Shown: positions 1 through 6,795 of the stretch, one piece after another
Layout: every line of letters starts with the position of its first letter
How positions within the stretch are numbered: position 1 is the first letter of the stretch
DNA from: Clostridiales bacterium
GTDB taxonomy: Bacteria > Bacillota > Clostridia > Christensenellales > CAG-138
Direction of reading: 5' to 3'
Assembly (NCBI GenBank): GCA_012511925.1
Contig: JAAZFD010000089.1
Location: forward strand, 1-8,861
DNA: 8,861 nucleotides
Position numbers and translations under genes: made by a program
Notes under the pieces: generated by a model
The model's database searches: none
The model's input: the letters and a program-made list of their open reading frames with translations, nothing else
What the model was told of the DNA's origin: nothing

Positions 1-1199
1 AGTTTCCGAATCTTTATGAATGTGAAGCTACTATTATTTCCGTAATTCAAACCGAAAAGGGTACGCAGGTTATAACAAACCAAACTATCGTGTTTCCCGA
101 AAGCGGAGGTCAGATTTCCGACTTAGGTTTTATGAACGACTATAGAATTACCCATGCGTTCGAGCGTGAAAACGAGGTTATTCACCTGCTTGAAAGCAAA
201 AGCACGAGTCTTATGCCAAACGATACGGTTAAAATAAAAATCGATTTTTGCAGGCGCTTTGACAGCTCCGCTCAACATAGTGGTGAGCATATACTTTCGG
301 GGCTTGCAAAAAAGCTGTTTGGGGCAACTAATGTTGGCTTTCACATGGCTAACGATTATTCTACCTTGGATTTCGACATTGAATTATCAAGCGAGCAGTT
401 AGCGGAATTAGAAACTCAAGCATTTAATGAGGTTTTGAAAAATTCCGTAGTTTCAACTGAGTTGGTAGATGCAGAGCAACTAAAAACGCTTAAATTGCGC
501 AAAAAAACCGCAGGCATTGAGGAAAAGGCTGACGAGTTTAGAATCGTGTATATAGGCGATGTAGATTCATGTACCTGTTGCGGAGTTCATGTGAATGCTT
601 CGGGCGAGATTGGCATTATTAAGCTAACCAAAGCCGAAAAATACAAGGGTGGAACGAGAATTTGGTTCTTGTGCGAAAAGCGGGCGCTTGAAGATTACCA
701 GCAAAAGCATGACTGCTTGGACAAGTTAGCAAGGCGATTCAGCGTTGGCTTTGAGGATGTTGTAGGTGCAGTTGTTCGTCAAGGCGACGAATTAAACGAT
801 AATAAACGCATTTCAAAACTGATTATGGCAAGATATATGCAGGCGGAAGCGAAAGCGATTGTTGAGGGCGCATACGAAAAGGGCAAGACAAAAATAATAG
901 TGCATTGCGACTATGAGGGGCTTATCGATATTCGATTGTTAGCCGATAATATCTTGAAAAATCGTGCTTGTGCAGTGTTGCTTTCGGTACAAAAGGATTC
1001 TGTTTTGTATCTTACGGCGGTTAGCGAGGGGGTAACTCCCGATTCAAGTGAGCTTATTCAAACCGTAAATGCGCTGTTGAATGGCAGAGGCGGCGGCAGA
1101 GGAGTTTTTGCTCAGGGTAAGGCGGAATTTAAAAGCAAGTCGCAGTTAGAGCAGTGCTTGAATCAGGTGTTTGAGTATTTGAAAAACGCAGTGAGATAA
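1..1199 (+). CDS. Alanyl-tRNA editing protein, AlaX-L type (5' partial)
   Basis: Freestanding relative of the alanyl-tRNA synthetase editing domain; the family hydrolyses Ser- (and Gly-) tRNA(Ala) in the cytosol. The frame is open to the left edge (first full codon at 3). The residues before the GTG at 90 fit the family N-terminus (FPNLYECEATIISV...), leading into FPESGGQ, so that GTG is an internal Val and the real start is outside the window. 398 residues are visible. Counting from position 90, the zinc site is complete: HSGEH (HxxxH, residues 63-67) and CCGVH (CxxxH, Cys163/His167). RIWFLCEKRAL (190-200) is the usual end of the editing domain. A C-terminal DHHA1-like region follows, with a glycine-rich GRGGGRGVFAQG motif (332-343), which marks the long AlaX form with a C-Ala-like tail. 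The end at 1199 is the TAA stop. The family call is secure; exact substrate preference cannot be read from sequence. Confidence 0.93.
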   Translation, partial: FPNLYECEATIISVIQTEKGTQVITNQTIVFPESGGQISDLGFMNDYRITHAFERENEVIHLLESKSTSLMPNDTVKIKIDFCRRFDSSAQHSGEHILSGLAKKLFGATNVGFHMANDYSTLDFDIELSSEQLAELETQAFNEVLKNSVVSTELVDAEQLKTLKLRKKTAGIEEKADEFRIVYIGDVDSCTCCGVHVNASGEIGIIKLTKAEKYKGGTRIWFLCEKRALEDYQQKHDCLDKLARRFSVGFEDVVGAVVRQGDELNDNKRISKLIMARYMQAEAKAIVEGAYEKGKTKIIVHCDYEGLIDIRLLADNILKNRACAVLLSVQKDSVLYLTAVSEGVTPDSSELIQTVNALLNGRGGGRGVFAQGKAEFKSKSQLEQCLNQVFEYLKNAVR

Positions 1200-1246
1200 A
1201 GTGAGAATATCCCCAAAACAAGGTTATTAAGCGGAAAATACAAATA

Positions 1247-1295
1247 AATATTCGTAGTGGGAGGATGTTGCTATCTTCACGTTTTTTCGAATATT
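1247..1295 (+). terminator. Probable rho-independent terminator after the AlaX gene
   Basis: Starting 47 bp after the AlaX stop, an imperfect stem (GTGGGAGGAT at 1257-1266 with ATCTTCAC at 1273-1280, two bulged G residues and one G-T pair) closes a GTTGCT loop and is followed by six T residues at 1282-1287. Outer 8-nt arms AATATTCG (1247-1254) and CGAATATT (1288-1295) are exact inverse complements and bracket the hairpin and T-run. Position and T-run orientation fit the plus-strand gene. The stem is only moderately stable, so this is probable rather than certain. Confidence 0.5.
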
Positions 1296-1352
1296 GCGAG
1301 CTTTAAGCGGTTGAAAACTTTCTTTGCCCCGAATGACTATATCGTACCTGCT

Positions 1353-1376
1353 GGCACGCACTGCGCGCCCCTACAT
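1353..1376 (-). repeat. GTAGGGGC-type palindromic repeat, copy 1
   Basis: On the minus strand the sequence reads GTAGGGGCGCGC, AGT loop, GCGTGCC. The arms (1363-1369 and 1353-1359) pair over 7 positions with one G-U wobble when transcribed from the minus strand. The GTAGGGGC lead is shared with the palindrome at 6847-6873. A shorter relative, GTGCCCCTACAT, lies at 1397-1408. It has the form of a dispersed intergenic palindrome (REP-like). It sits in the convergent gap 1200-1454, which otherwise holds only the terminator-like hairpin and AT-rich sequence without a gene. Confidence 0.5.
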
Positions 1377-1396
1377 ATAAACTGTAACAAAACTAA

Positions 1397-1408
1397 GTGC
1401 CCCTACAT
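1397..1408 (-). repeat. Partial GTAGGGGC repeat, copy 2
   Basis: GTGCCCCTACAT repeats the GCGCCCCTACAT end of the palindrome at 1353-1376 with one base change, about 30 bp further on. The partner arm is missing, so this is a truncated copy or solo half. It is too short to be sure it is more than coincidence. Confidence 0.3.
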
Positions 1409-1454
1409 TCTTAAAAAATAGCACAACAACAGTTCTTGATTTTGCATTCTGCAT

Positions 1455-2129
1455 TTATTTTACAATGCTCATTATACTCAACCAATGAAAAACACTTCCG
1501 CCCACAACGAAGATATGAAACACCGAATGTGCAAACCGCTTTTTCTTCCCCAACGCATACAAAACCGCACCGATCGTATAAAGCACTCCGCCAAAGATTA
1601 AACAAAACAGCTCATGCTCATTCAAAACCTTTGGTAATATAGGCGCAGTAAAAACCACCGACCAACCCATTGCCAAATAGCAAATCAAAGACAGCTTAGA
1701 ATATCGTTTCAAATCTATTGCGTTAAGCGTTGCACCAACTATTGCGGTTGCGTAGATGATTCCAAATAACGTCCAGCCTATCCATGTTGAATACTCTCTA
1801 AAAGCAACCAAGACAATAGGCGTATATGTACCTGCAATCAAGAAAAATATTGTGCAATGGTCAATTATCTGAAAAACCTTTTTGCCTAAAAGCCTTGGCG
1901 CTAACCCATGATAAATAGATGAAACGGTGTATAGCGTAATCATAAATGCACCGAATACAGCCGCAGACACGATATTGTACGGATTGCCGTTATTTGCCGC
2001 CACAATTACAGACAAAACCAAAGCTACAACTCCAAACACCGCACCAACAATGTGCGAAACCATGTTGAAAATCTCTTCCGCTTTTGTGTAATCGGGAAGT
2101 TTTCTATCAGCTAATTTTGTTCTTGTCAT
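1455..2129 (-). CDS. Hemolysin III / PAQR-family membrane protein
   Basis: A 224-residue multi-spanning membrane protein of the hemolysin III (YqfA/PAQR, CREST superfamily) type, with the usual length and about seven hydrophobic segments. Family motifs are intact: E19..N22...H26 in the first helix, SxxYH (residues 71-74), IIDH (88-91) followed by LIAGTYTP (97-104), and HSVFH (201-205) near the C-terminus. In adiponectin receptors the corresponding Ser/His, Asp and HxxxH residues surround a zinc ion, and the family is proposed to act as hydrolases. The name hemolysin is historical, and the function of bacterial members is uncertain. The ATG at 2129 overlaps the stop of the DUF4956 gene as ATGA, which suggests translational coupling and makes this the last gene of the CotH-VTC-DUF4956 operon. 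A weak AAGGGCG lies about 10 nt upstream of the ATG. No clear terminator hairpin is seen downstream. Confidence 0.93.
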   Translation of the reverse strand: MTRTKLADRKLPDYTKAEEIFNMVSHIVGAVFGVVALVLSVIVAANNGNPYNIVSAAVFGAFMITLYTVSSIYHGLAPRLLGKKVFQIIDHCTIFFLIAGTYTPIVLVAFREYSTWIGWTLFGIIYATAIVGATLNAIDLKRYSKLSLICYLAMGWSVVFTAPILPKVLNEHELFCLIFGGVLYTIGAVLYALGKKKRFAHSVFHIFVVGGSVFHWLSIMSIVK

Positions 2130-2791
2130 GCTACTATATCGCCCTTATGGGAAACCAACATAGCATCGAGTATTCCATCGATTTTTACGAGCTTTTCTGT
2201 GAAGTTCAGCTCGCTTTGACGAAGCCTTACTTCCAATGTAAGCTCTATTGCGTTCTTGTTGACGGTTTTGCTTTTGATTGAGCATTTAGGAAGCTGCTTT
2301 TGAAGCACTTTAATGGCATTCGAAGCATCCTCTGTATAGTGAACAATCAACAAATAATTCGAGGACTCATTAACCTTTACCATGTTTAGTACAACCAATG
2401 CTATTCCGATTAGCAATGCAGCAATAGCCGCTTCTAAGAAAAATGCAACACCTATGGCTATTCCCTCACCTACTGCCCAAAACATAAATACGGTGTCTAT
2501 GGGGTCCTTTACGGCTGTTCTGAAACGAATAATAGACAAAGCACCTACCATACCTAAGCTAAGCGTAAGGTTGTTGCTAATAAGCATAAGCATTAAAGAG
2601 GTTACAAGCGTTAGCATAATGTAGCTGATGTTCAAACTTCTTGAATACATAACGCCACCGAATGTAATCTTGTAAATAAAGAATACAAATAGCCCTATCA
2701 AAAAGGCTACGGCAAGCGTTAAAACAAGCCTTGTGATGTCAAGCTGCATTGTGAAATAGTTCGCTGCTGCTAAGTTTAAAAAGTTCTGCAT
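2126..2791 (-). CDS. DUF4956 domain-containing membrane protein
   Basis: A 221-residue protein recognised as DUF4956. Hydrophobic segments lie at about 22-42, 54-73, 76-88, 100-117 and 118-139. Between them is the conserved family stretch SLGMVGALSIIRFRTAVKDP (78-97), whose charged RFRT..KDP portion sits at the edge of the membrane. Residues about 141-221 form a soluble alpha/beta tail, probably cytosolic. The family has no established biochemical function. Bacterial members are often found next to VTC-domain and CotH genes, as here. The start at 2791 is supported by GAGAGGA six nt upstream. The gene begins 23 bp after the VTC stop and ends inside the start of the hemolysin III gene. A membrane partner or conduit for the VTC-domain polymerase is a plausible inference, not shown. 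Confidence 0.92.
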   Translation of the reverse strand: MQNFLNLAAANYFTMQLDITRLVLTLAVAFLIGLFVFFIYKITFGGVMYSRSLNISYIMLTLVTSLMLMLISNNLTLSLGMVGALSIIRFRTAVKDPIDTVFMFWAVGEGIAIGVAFFLEAAIAALLIGIALVVLNMVKVNESSNYLLIVHYTEDASNAIKVLQKQLPKCSIKSKTVNKNAIELTLEVRLRQSELNFTEKLVKIDGILDAMLVSHKGDIVA

Positions 2792-2814
2792 GTTCTTTCC
2801 TCTCGGGTTTTATT

Positions 2815-3540
2815 TTATTCGTATTTTCGGCACAAGCAATATTTACTAATGGCTGAGCGTGAGCCTACCGTTTGAATCAGCTCTCTTACGTATTGAGGCA
2901 ACACCTTGTTGAATTTTACCTCCATAACCATAAGCCCGTCCTCAATAACTGGGTATGTGGGAATATCGGAATCGCAAAAATCAACGCTTCTAAAGCCTGT
3001 GCGTATATCCTTGTCAAATGTAATGCGTACATCGTCATAGGGGAATACATACGGCTCTCGTACATAATCGACTATCACGCAGGGTTTTAGTCCTTTGTGA
3101 AGAAAGTTTACATACATTTCCCTCGCAAAAGGCTCTTCCCTATACAGTAAAAAGCCATAATCGCCATCAAGAATATAATCACATTCTTGCCTTGAAAGCA
3201 ATATGGAGTCCTTCAAAATATATCCAGAATCCTTGCGCTTTCTCTCGAGCTTCAACTCATCATAATTATGTCTGTATGCTCTAAGCCTGTATTTATCTCT
3301 GTTATCAACGCCTATCGCCTTTTCACGCAATGAGGAATCAAAAAAATCGTCAAAGTATAGGCTTCTAATAAAATACTCGTTTACGCCATTGCTCGCTACT
3401 GCGTTTTTATCTGCGTTTAGCGTTAATTGAAGTCTTTTCGACAGCATAATGTACTCGCCATAGTTGATATAAAACTTAAGCTCATGCCTATATAAGCGGA
3501 TTTTCTTGTTTGTTCTTCTAACTCGCATTCTTTCAGCCAT
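2815..3540 (-). CDS. VTC-domain polyphosphate polymerase family protein
   Basis: A 241-residue soluble protein matching the VTC catalytic domain (CYTH/triphosphate tunnel superfamily). In yeast Vtc4 this domain makes polyphosphate from ATP inside a tunnel lined with basic residues. Equivalent features are visible, counting from the start chosen here: RHELKF (18-23, Lys22), DKYRLRAY (82-89, RxR at 85-87), LKLERKRK (96-103), VDYVREPY (157-164, Arg161), VMEVKF (205-210, Glu207/Lys209) and ISKYC (231-235). There are no membrane segments and no SPX domain, unlike eukaryotic VTC proteins. An ATG at 3567 is possible, but its nearest purine-rich box is 14 nt away. The ATG at 3540 has AGAGGTG seven nt upstream and overlaps the CotH stop by only 8 nt, so it is preferred. 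ATP-dependent polyphosphate synthesis is inferred from the family; other CYTH-type phosphate chemistry is possible. Confidence 0.9.
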   Translation of the reverse strand: MAERMRVRRTNKKIRLYRHELKFYINYGEYIMLSKRLQLTLNADKNAVASNGVNEYFIRSLYFDDFFDSSLREKAIGVDNRDKYRLRAYRHNYDELKLERKRKDSGYILKDSILLSRQECDYILDGDYGFLLYREEPFAREMYVNFLHKGLKPCVIVDYVREPYVFPYDDVRITFDKDIRTGFRSVDFCDSDIPTYPVIEDGLMVMEVKFNKVLPQYVRELIQTVGSRSAISKYCLCRKYE

Positions 3541-6520
3541 TGCCAAACACCTCTGCCATATACTCATCGGACAGGTTGAATTCCTCTTGAATTTGTTGCT
3601 TCACTATTGCAGGTCTGTCCTTTATAAAGCTCTTTATATAGTCGATTCCCTTTTGATACCTATCGAATGTTGAATAGTTTTTCGGGTCAACATAATCAAA
3701 GTATGGGGAAGAAGCTGAATTGAATATTGACCTCTCACGCTCTATTTCGGGAGATACATATCCATCCATCTCCTCTAATATAGTCAAAATTCTATTCGGC
3801 TCAAATACGGTTTTCATAAGCTCTGCGAACCTGCGAATAAAAGCATCACGAAAATCATTGCGCTTCAATAATGCGTTGAACAAATCCGAATACGGTTGTG
3901 CCGATTGCCGCCTTGCAGTTAGCGTTTTATGCTGCGAATAATCCCAGCCCCAGCAGAAATCATAGTAGATAAATCGCCACTTTGCACCATCCTCATACAG
4001 CCTATACATTTGGCAATTCCAATAGTCTGTGTTTGCTACATATATTTCGCATATCATGTAGTCAATAAACGAATCCATATCAATGTTTGCGGCTACATAA
4101 TCATAATTTTCCTGTATGGTTAAGTCGTGGGACAGAATGTATTGTCGCAAAGCCGCCCAATCATCAACCGTTCCGTAGTTTGCACGGGTATGGGACTTAA
4201 TTAAATCCATATCGGTTGTGTTGTTCGTGTTCTCGTGCTGTGCCACGAAAAACCTGTTGCGCTTTTCACGCATGAAATAAACGCCCCAATACTCGCCGTT
4301 TATATAGAGAATATATGGTTTGAAATCCTGATATAGGAAGTTCACATCATAGCCCTTCAAAACAGCCATAGAGAATTCATCTCGTAGCTTGCCATTAGCT
4401 TGGTCTTGTGCTCCGCAACGCAACACAAGCGATTTATACTCATTGAAAGGCAAATCCTCAAAGAATCTGTACTTCATACGACTTGAGCCGTACTCATCAC
4501 GAGCATACACCGCTAAGCCCTTTTGCTCTCTGCCTCTGCCAAATGAGCCTGTAATCTTAATGCCTATGTTCTGTTGAAAAACCTGTGCGCCATCGTTATT
4601 AAACACTTCAAAAGACGCAGGGCGTTCCCAATCCTGCCTAAAGTTCGTGGGCTTCTGCCAATACGGCCAAGTGTCGGCCGAGGGGTCGAAGCTGTCGCCA
4701 TAAGCATACATACCTGTTTTGCCGTCAAAAAGGTTTTTTGGGTCGGTGGAAAGCGCCATTACAGGCAAGGAGTGGTTCGCTCCGTCTGTTGTGAACAAAA
4801 ATGTGCCGCTATTAGTCGCAAACTTGCAAAAATATCCGTCCTTGTGCGCCAAAACCCTTACAACCGTGTTTTTGTTTACGGTTATGGGTGCGGTGTACTT
4901 TTGCGAATTTACGGTTGGAGTTGTTGCATCTGTGGTGTAGTACAGCGTTTCGCCCTCTGTAACATCCAATTTCACTTCTATTGTATCAGAGTATATGCCC
5001 GGGGTAGTTTCAAAGCTGGGAGCGCAAAGCAAGCCGATATAGCCGTCATCCCCGTTTTTGGCATTCGGAGTTGCATTTTCATAGTAGCGAATCTGCATAG
5101 AAGAATCCCTGCCCACGCTCATATCGGTGTAGAAATGCTTTGCGCCTAACTTGTCTATGCAGTTTCCTTGCGTGTCAAACAAGAAAACATATTCACCCTC
5201 AGAGCTTATACCGAATGAAGCGACTAAGTAATTAGTTTCGGGAACATCCTTTTTGGGTGAAACAGCCAATAGGGTATAATACTCGCCATGCTTAATTTCT
5301 ACGTTCGGAAAAACCCATTTAGCTGGATTGTTTGCCGAATCGGAAAGCGAATAGCCCCCCAAATTTATTGTTTCACCCGTATTGTTGTAAAGCTCTATCC
5401 AATCGTGAAATTGTGAATTAACCGCCAAATGCGTGTTGTTAGAGCCAGAAATCTCTGAAATATAAAGCCCTGTTGAGGGGAAAAAGCTAAGCTGTGAGAA
5501 CTGCTCAAAGCCCTCCTGGGTATTAGGGAACCCTGGGGTCGGTGTGTTCGAATTCTCAAACTCGCCTGTGCCGTCAACAGCTCTTGCATACGAAACATCC
5601 GCTCCTAAGCGTGAAAACTTTACGCTGTCTATTACAACTCCGTCAGTATTGGAAAGCAACACAGCCTCCTCGTATGCTCGTAAAGAGAACGGAACATGAA
5701 GCTCTCCATCTATAAGCCCCTCCTCGCCAGAGCAGAAAATCAGCAAATAGCCCTTAGCAGGAATTTTCACGCCGTTAGGGATTATGTACTTTTTGGGTCG
5801 TGCCAAATCGTCAGAAATTCCGTAGCCTGAAAGGTCGATTTCCTTATCTGTAATGTTGTAAAGCTCTACCCAGTCGGAAAACTGCTTGTTTTTGTCCATT
5901 ATGGTTGAGAGGTTTGAAGCCATAAGCTCGTTTATAACTACGGTAGGAATTACATCTTGCGGCTCTTGAGCCTTTGCCCATTCGTTAAACGCTTGTATGC
6001 CGGCTTCAGAATTTTCAAAGCCTGGTGATGGTAGCATTTCTGTCCAGTTGTTGCCCTCTCTTGCCAAGGTATTGCCCTTTTCAACAGGCTTTAGCTGAAT
6101 GGAATCCAAATCTTTGCCGCCCGAGTTGAACAATACTACCTGCTCGTTTGAGGACAGCCTAAAACCAGCGTTAAGTCCGCTTAAAGTTGTATCGCCAGAG
6201 CAAAACACAATCAAATAGCCGTTAGGGGCAATCTTAGTATCTTTTGGAAACACGTATTTCACACCGTCAAAAAGCGAATCCGAAAGCCCAAAGCCCGAAA
6301 TATCAGCTTCCTCGCTGCCTGCGTTATGTAACTCTACCCAATCGTGATAGCCGCCGTCTGCGCCTGCTAAAATGCCTGTGTTGTTGCTCATAACCTCGTT
6401 GATTTTCACGTCAACCGTCGGAGCATATACATTCCAATCAACTCCAAACACAAGGTATGCCGCAACTGCGGATAGCAATATGAACACTATTATTGTTGTT
6501 ATTGTTTTCTTAATTCCCAA
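3533..6520 (-). CDS. Exported CotH kinase-family protein with three lamin-tail domains
   Basis: A 995-residue protein, first gene of the four-gene operon. Residues 7-26 form a hydrophobic signal or membrane anchor with no lipobox. Then come three lamin-tail (LTD) domains at about 35-145, 192-335 and 351-475, each with an (I)NE(V/L)M or ISEISGSN entry strand and a DW(V/I)EL(H/Y)N motif (60-66, 216-222, 373-379) followed by a GxxLSD/GISD turn. A chitobiase C-terminal-like beta domain spans about 500-575 (TLYYTTDATTPT, 525-536). A CotH domain spans about 583-960. The CotH region keeps candidate active-site residues: NTDYWNCQMYR (830-840) and YYDFCWGWD (852-860, Asp854). Known CotH proteins are atypical Ser kinases, for example of spore-coat proteins. 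Here the protein is probably anchored outside the membrane, with the LTD domains as adhesion or cell-wall modules. Its substrate is unknown. The start is TTG with a near-perfect ribosome binding site. Confidence 0.93.
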   Translation of the reverse strand: MGIKKTITTIIVFILLSAVAAYLVFGVDWNVYAPTVDVKINEVMSNNTGILAGADGGYHDWVELHNAGSEEADISGFGLSDSLFDGVKYVFPKDTKIAPNGYLIVFCSGDTTLSGLNAGFRLSSNEQVVLFNSGGKDLDSIQLKPVEKGNTLAREGNNWTEMLPSPGFENSEAGIQAFNEWAKAQEPQDVIPTVVINELMASNLSTIMDKNKQFSDWVELYNITDKEIDLSGYGISDDLARPKKYIIPNGVKIPAKGYLLIFCSGEEGLIDGELHVPFSLRAYEEAVLLSNTDGVVIDSVKFSRLGADVSYARAVDGTGEFENSNTPTPGFPNTQEGFEQFSQLSFFPSTGLYISEISGSNNTHLAVNSQFHDWIELYNNTGETINLGGYSLSDSANNPAKWVFPNVEIKHGEYYTLLAVSPKKDVPETNYLVASFGISSEGEYVFLFDTQGNCIDKLGAKHFYTDMSVGRDSSMQIRYYENATPNAKNGDDGYIGLLCAPSFETTPGIYSDTIEVKLDVTEGETLYYTTDATTPTVNSQKYTAPITVNKNTVVRVLAHKDGYFCKFATNSGTFLFTTDGANHSLPVMALSTDPKNLFDGKTGMYAYGDSFDPSADTWPYWQKPTNFRQDWERPASFEVFNNDGAQVFQQNIGIKITGSFGRGREQKGLAVYARDEYGSSRMKYRFFEDLPFNEYKSLVLRCGAQDQANGKLRDEFSMAVLKGYDVNFLYQDFKPYILYINGEYWGVYFMREKRNRFFVAQHENTNNTTDMDLIKSHTRANYGTVDDWAALRQYILSHDLTIQENYDYVAANIDMDSFIDYMICEIYVANTDYWNCQMYRLYEDGAKWRFIYYDFCWGWDYSQHKTLTARRQSAQPYSDLFNALLKRNDFRDAFIRRFAELMKTVFEPNRILTILEEMDGYVSPEIERERSIFNSASSPYFDYVDPKNYSTFDRYQKGIDYIKSFIKDRPAIVKQQIQEEFNLSDEYMAEVFGNG
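3541..3555 (-). promoter_or_regulatory. Ribosome binding site deciding the VTC-gene start
   Basis: GCAGAGGTG lies seven nt before the ATG at 3540 on the minus strand, inside the end of the CotH gene. It supports initiation at 3540 rather than at the upstream ATG at 3567 (nearest box about 14 nt away) or the downstream ATG at 3528. The resulting ATGGCTGA overlap with the CotH stop suggests translational coupling. Confidence 0.65.
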
Positions 6521-6534
6521 GCTACACCTCCTTT
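6521..6534 (-). promoter_or_regulatory. Ribosome binding site fixing the TTG start of the CotH gene
   Basis: On the minus strand AAAGGAGGTG is followed by TAGC and the TTG at 6520. AGGAGG ends six nt before the start codon, which is ideal spacing. No in-frame ATG has comparable support, and residues 2-6 (GIKKT) before the hydrophobic segment make a normal export signal. A strong ribosome binding site paired with a weak TTG codon is typical of low-G+C Gram-positive bacteria. Confidence 0.85.
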
Positions 6535-6538
6535 TAAG

Positions 6539-6567
6539 ATAATAGCATAAGTGAGTTTTAAGTACAA
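6539..6567 (-). promoter_or_regulatory. Possible sigma-A-type promoter of the CotH-VTC-DUF4956 operon
   Basis: On the minus strand a TTGTAC (-35, 3 of 6 consensus bases, 6562-6567) and a TATTAT (-10, 5 of 6, 6539-6544) are separated by exactly 17 nt. Transcription would begin almost at the Shine-Dalgarno sequence, giving a leader of roughly 15-20 nt, which is short but workable. The -35 is weak, and another TATAAC box lies further upstream, so this is tentative. No operator palindrome is seen. Confidence 0.35.
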
Positions 6568-6607
6568 TAGAAAGTTAGTGGTTATAGTCCGTCGCATTTC
6601 TTGATTT

Positions 6608-6767
6608 ATACTAATTCCCGATTAAAACATTGCAAGATTTGCGAGGATTTTTAGTTCAAGGCAAGAAGCACGAATGAGGTGCAGCCGGCAGCTGCATTGA
6701 TTGAGAGCGACACAGCCTTGGGCGAAAAAGACCGCAAAGATGTATTGTTTTAGTCGGGGATTAGTAT
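6608..6767. repeat. 160-bp long imperfect inverted repeat (MITE-like or structured RNA)
   Basis: Terminal arms of 22 nt (6608-6629 and 6746-6767) match as inverse complements at 20 of 22 positions. Further collinear arms nest inside: TTTGCG/CGCAAA (6638-6643/6733-6738), TTTTT/AAAAA (6648-6652/6725-6729), GTTCAAGGC/GCCTTGGGC (6654-6662/6715-6723), and a central TGCAGC/GCTGCA (6680-6685/6691-6696) around a CGGCA loop. The whole block can therefore fold into one long hairpin. It has no credible gene. This form fits a miniature inverted-repeat element, but no clear target duplication is visible at the ends. A structured plus-strand RNA is the alternative, because all four imperfect pairs noted in the arms are G-U wobbles on that strand. 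Confidence 0.6.
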
Positions 6768-6795
6768 TAATTACTTTATTGCATACAGAAGCATT

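Noticed and set aside
1411..1642. Small open frames on both strands at the 3' end of the hemolysin III gene
   Set aside because: They overlap the well-supported hemolysin III frame, are short, and show no family features or ribosome binding sites.
3541..3567. Upstream ATG at 3567 as the start of the VTC gene
   Set aside because: Its nearest purine-rich box is about 14 nt away and it would overlap the CotH gene by 35 nt. The ATG at 3540 has AGAGGTG at seven nt and a minimal overlap.
4574..5149. A 191-codon open frame on the plus strand
   Set aside because: It lies entirely antisense to the CotH gene, which has clear LTD and chitobiase-C-like domains there. It has no ribosome binding site of note and no recognisable protein family.
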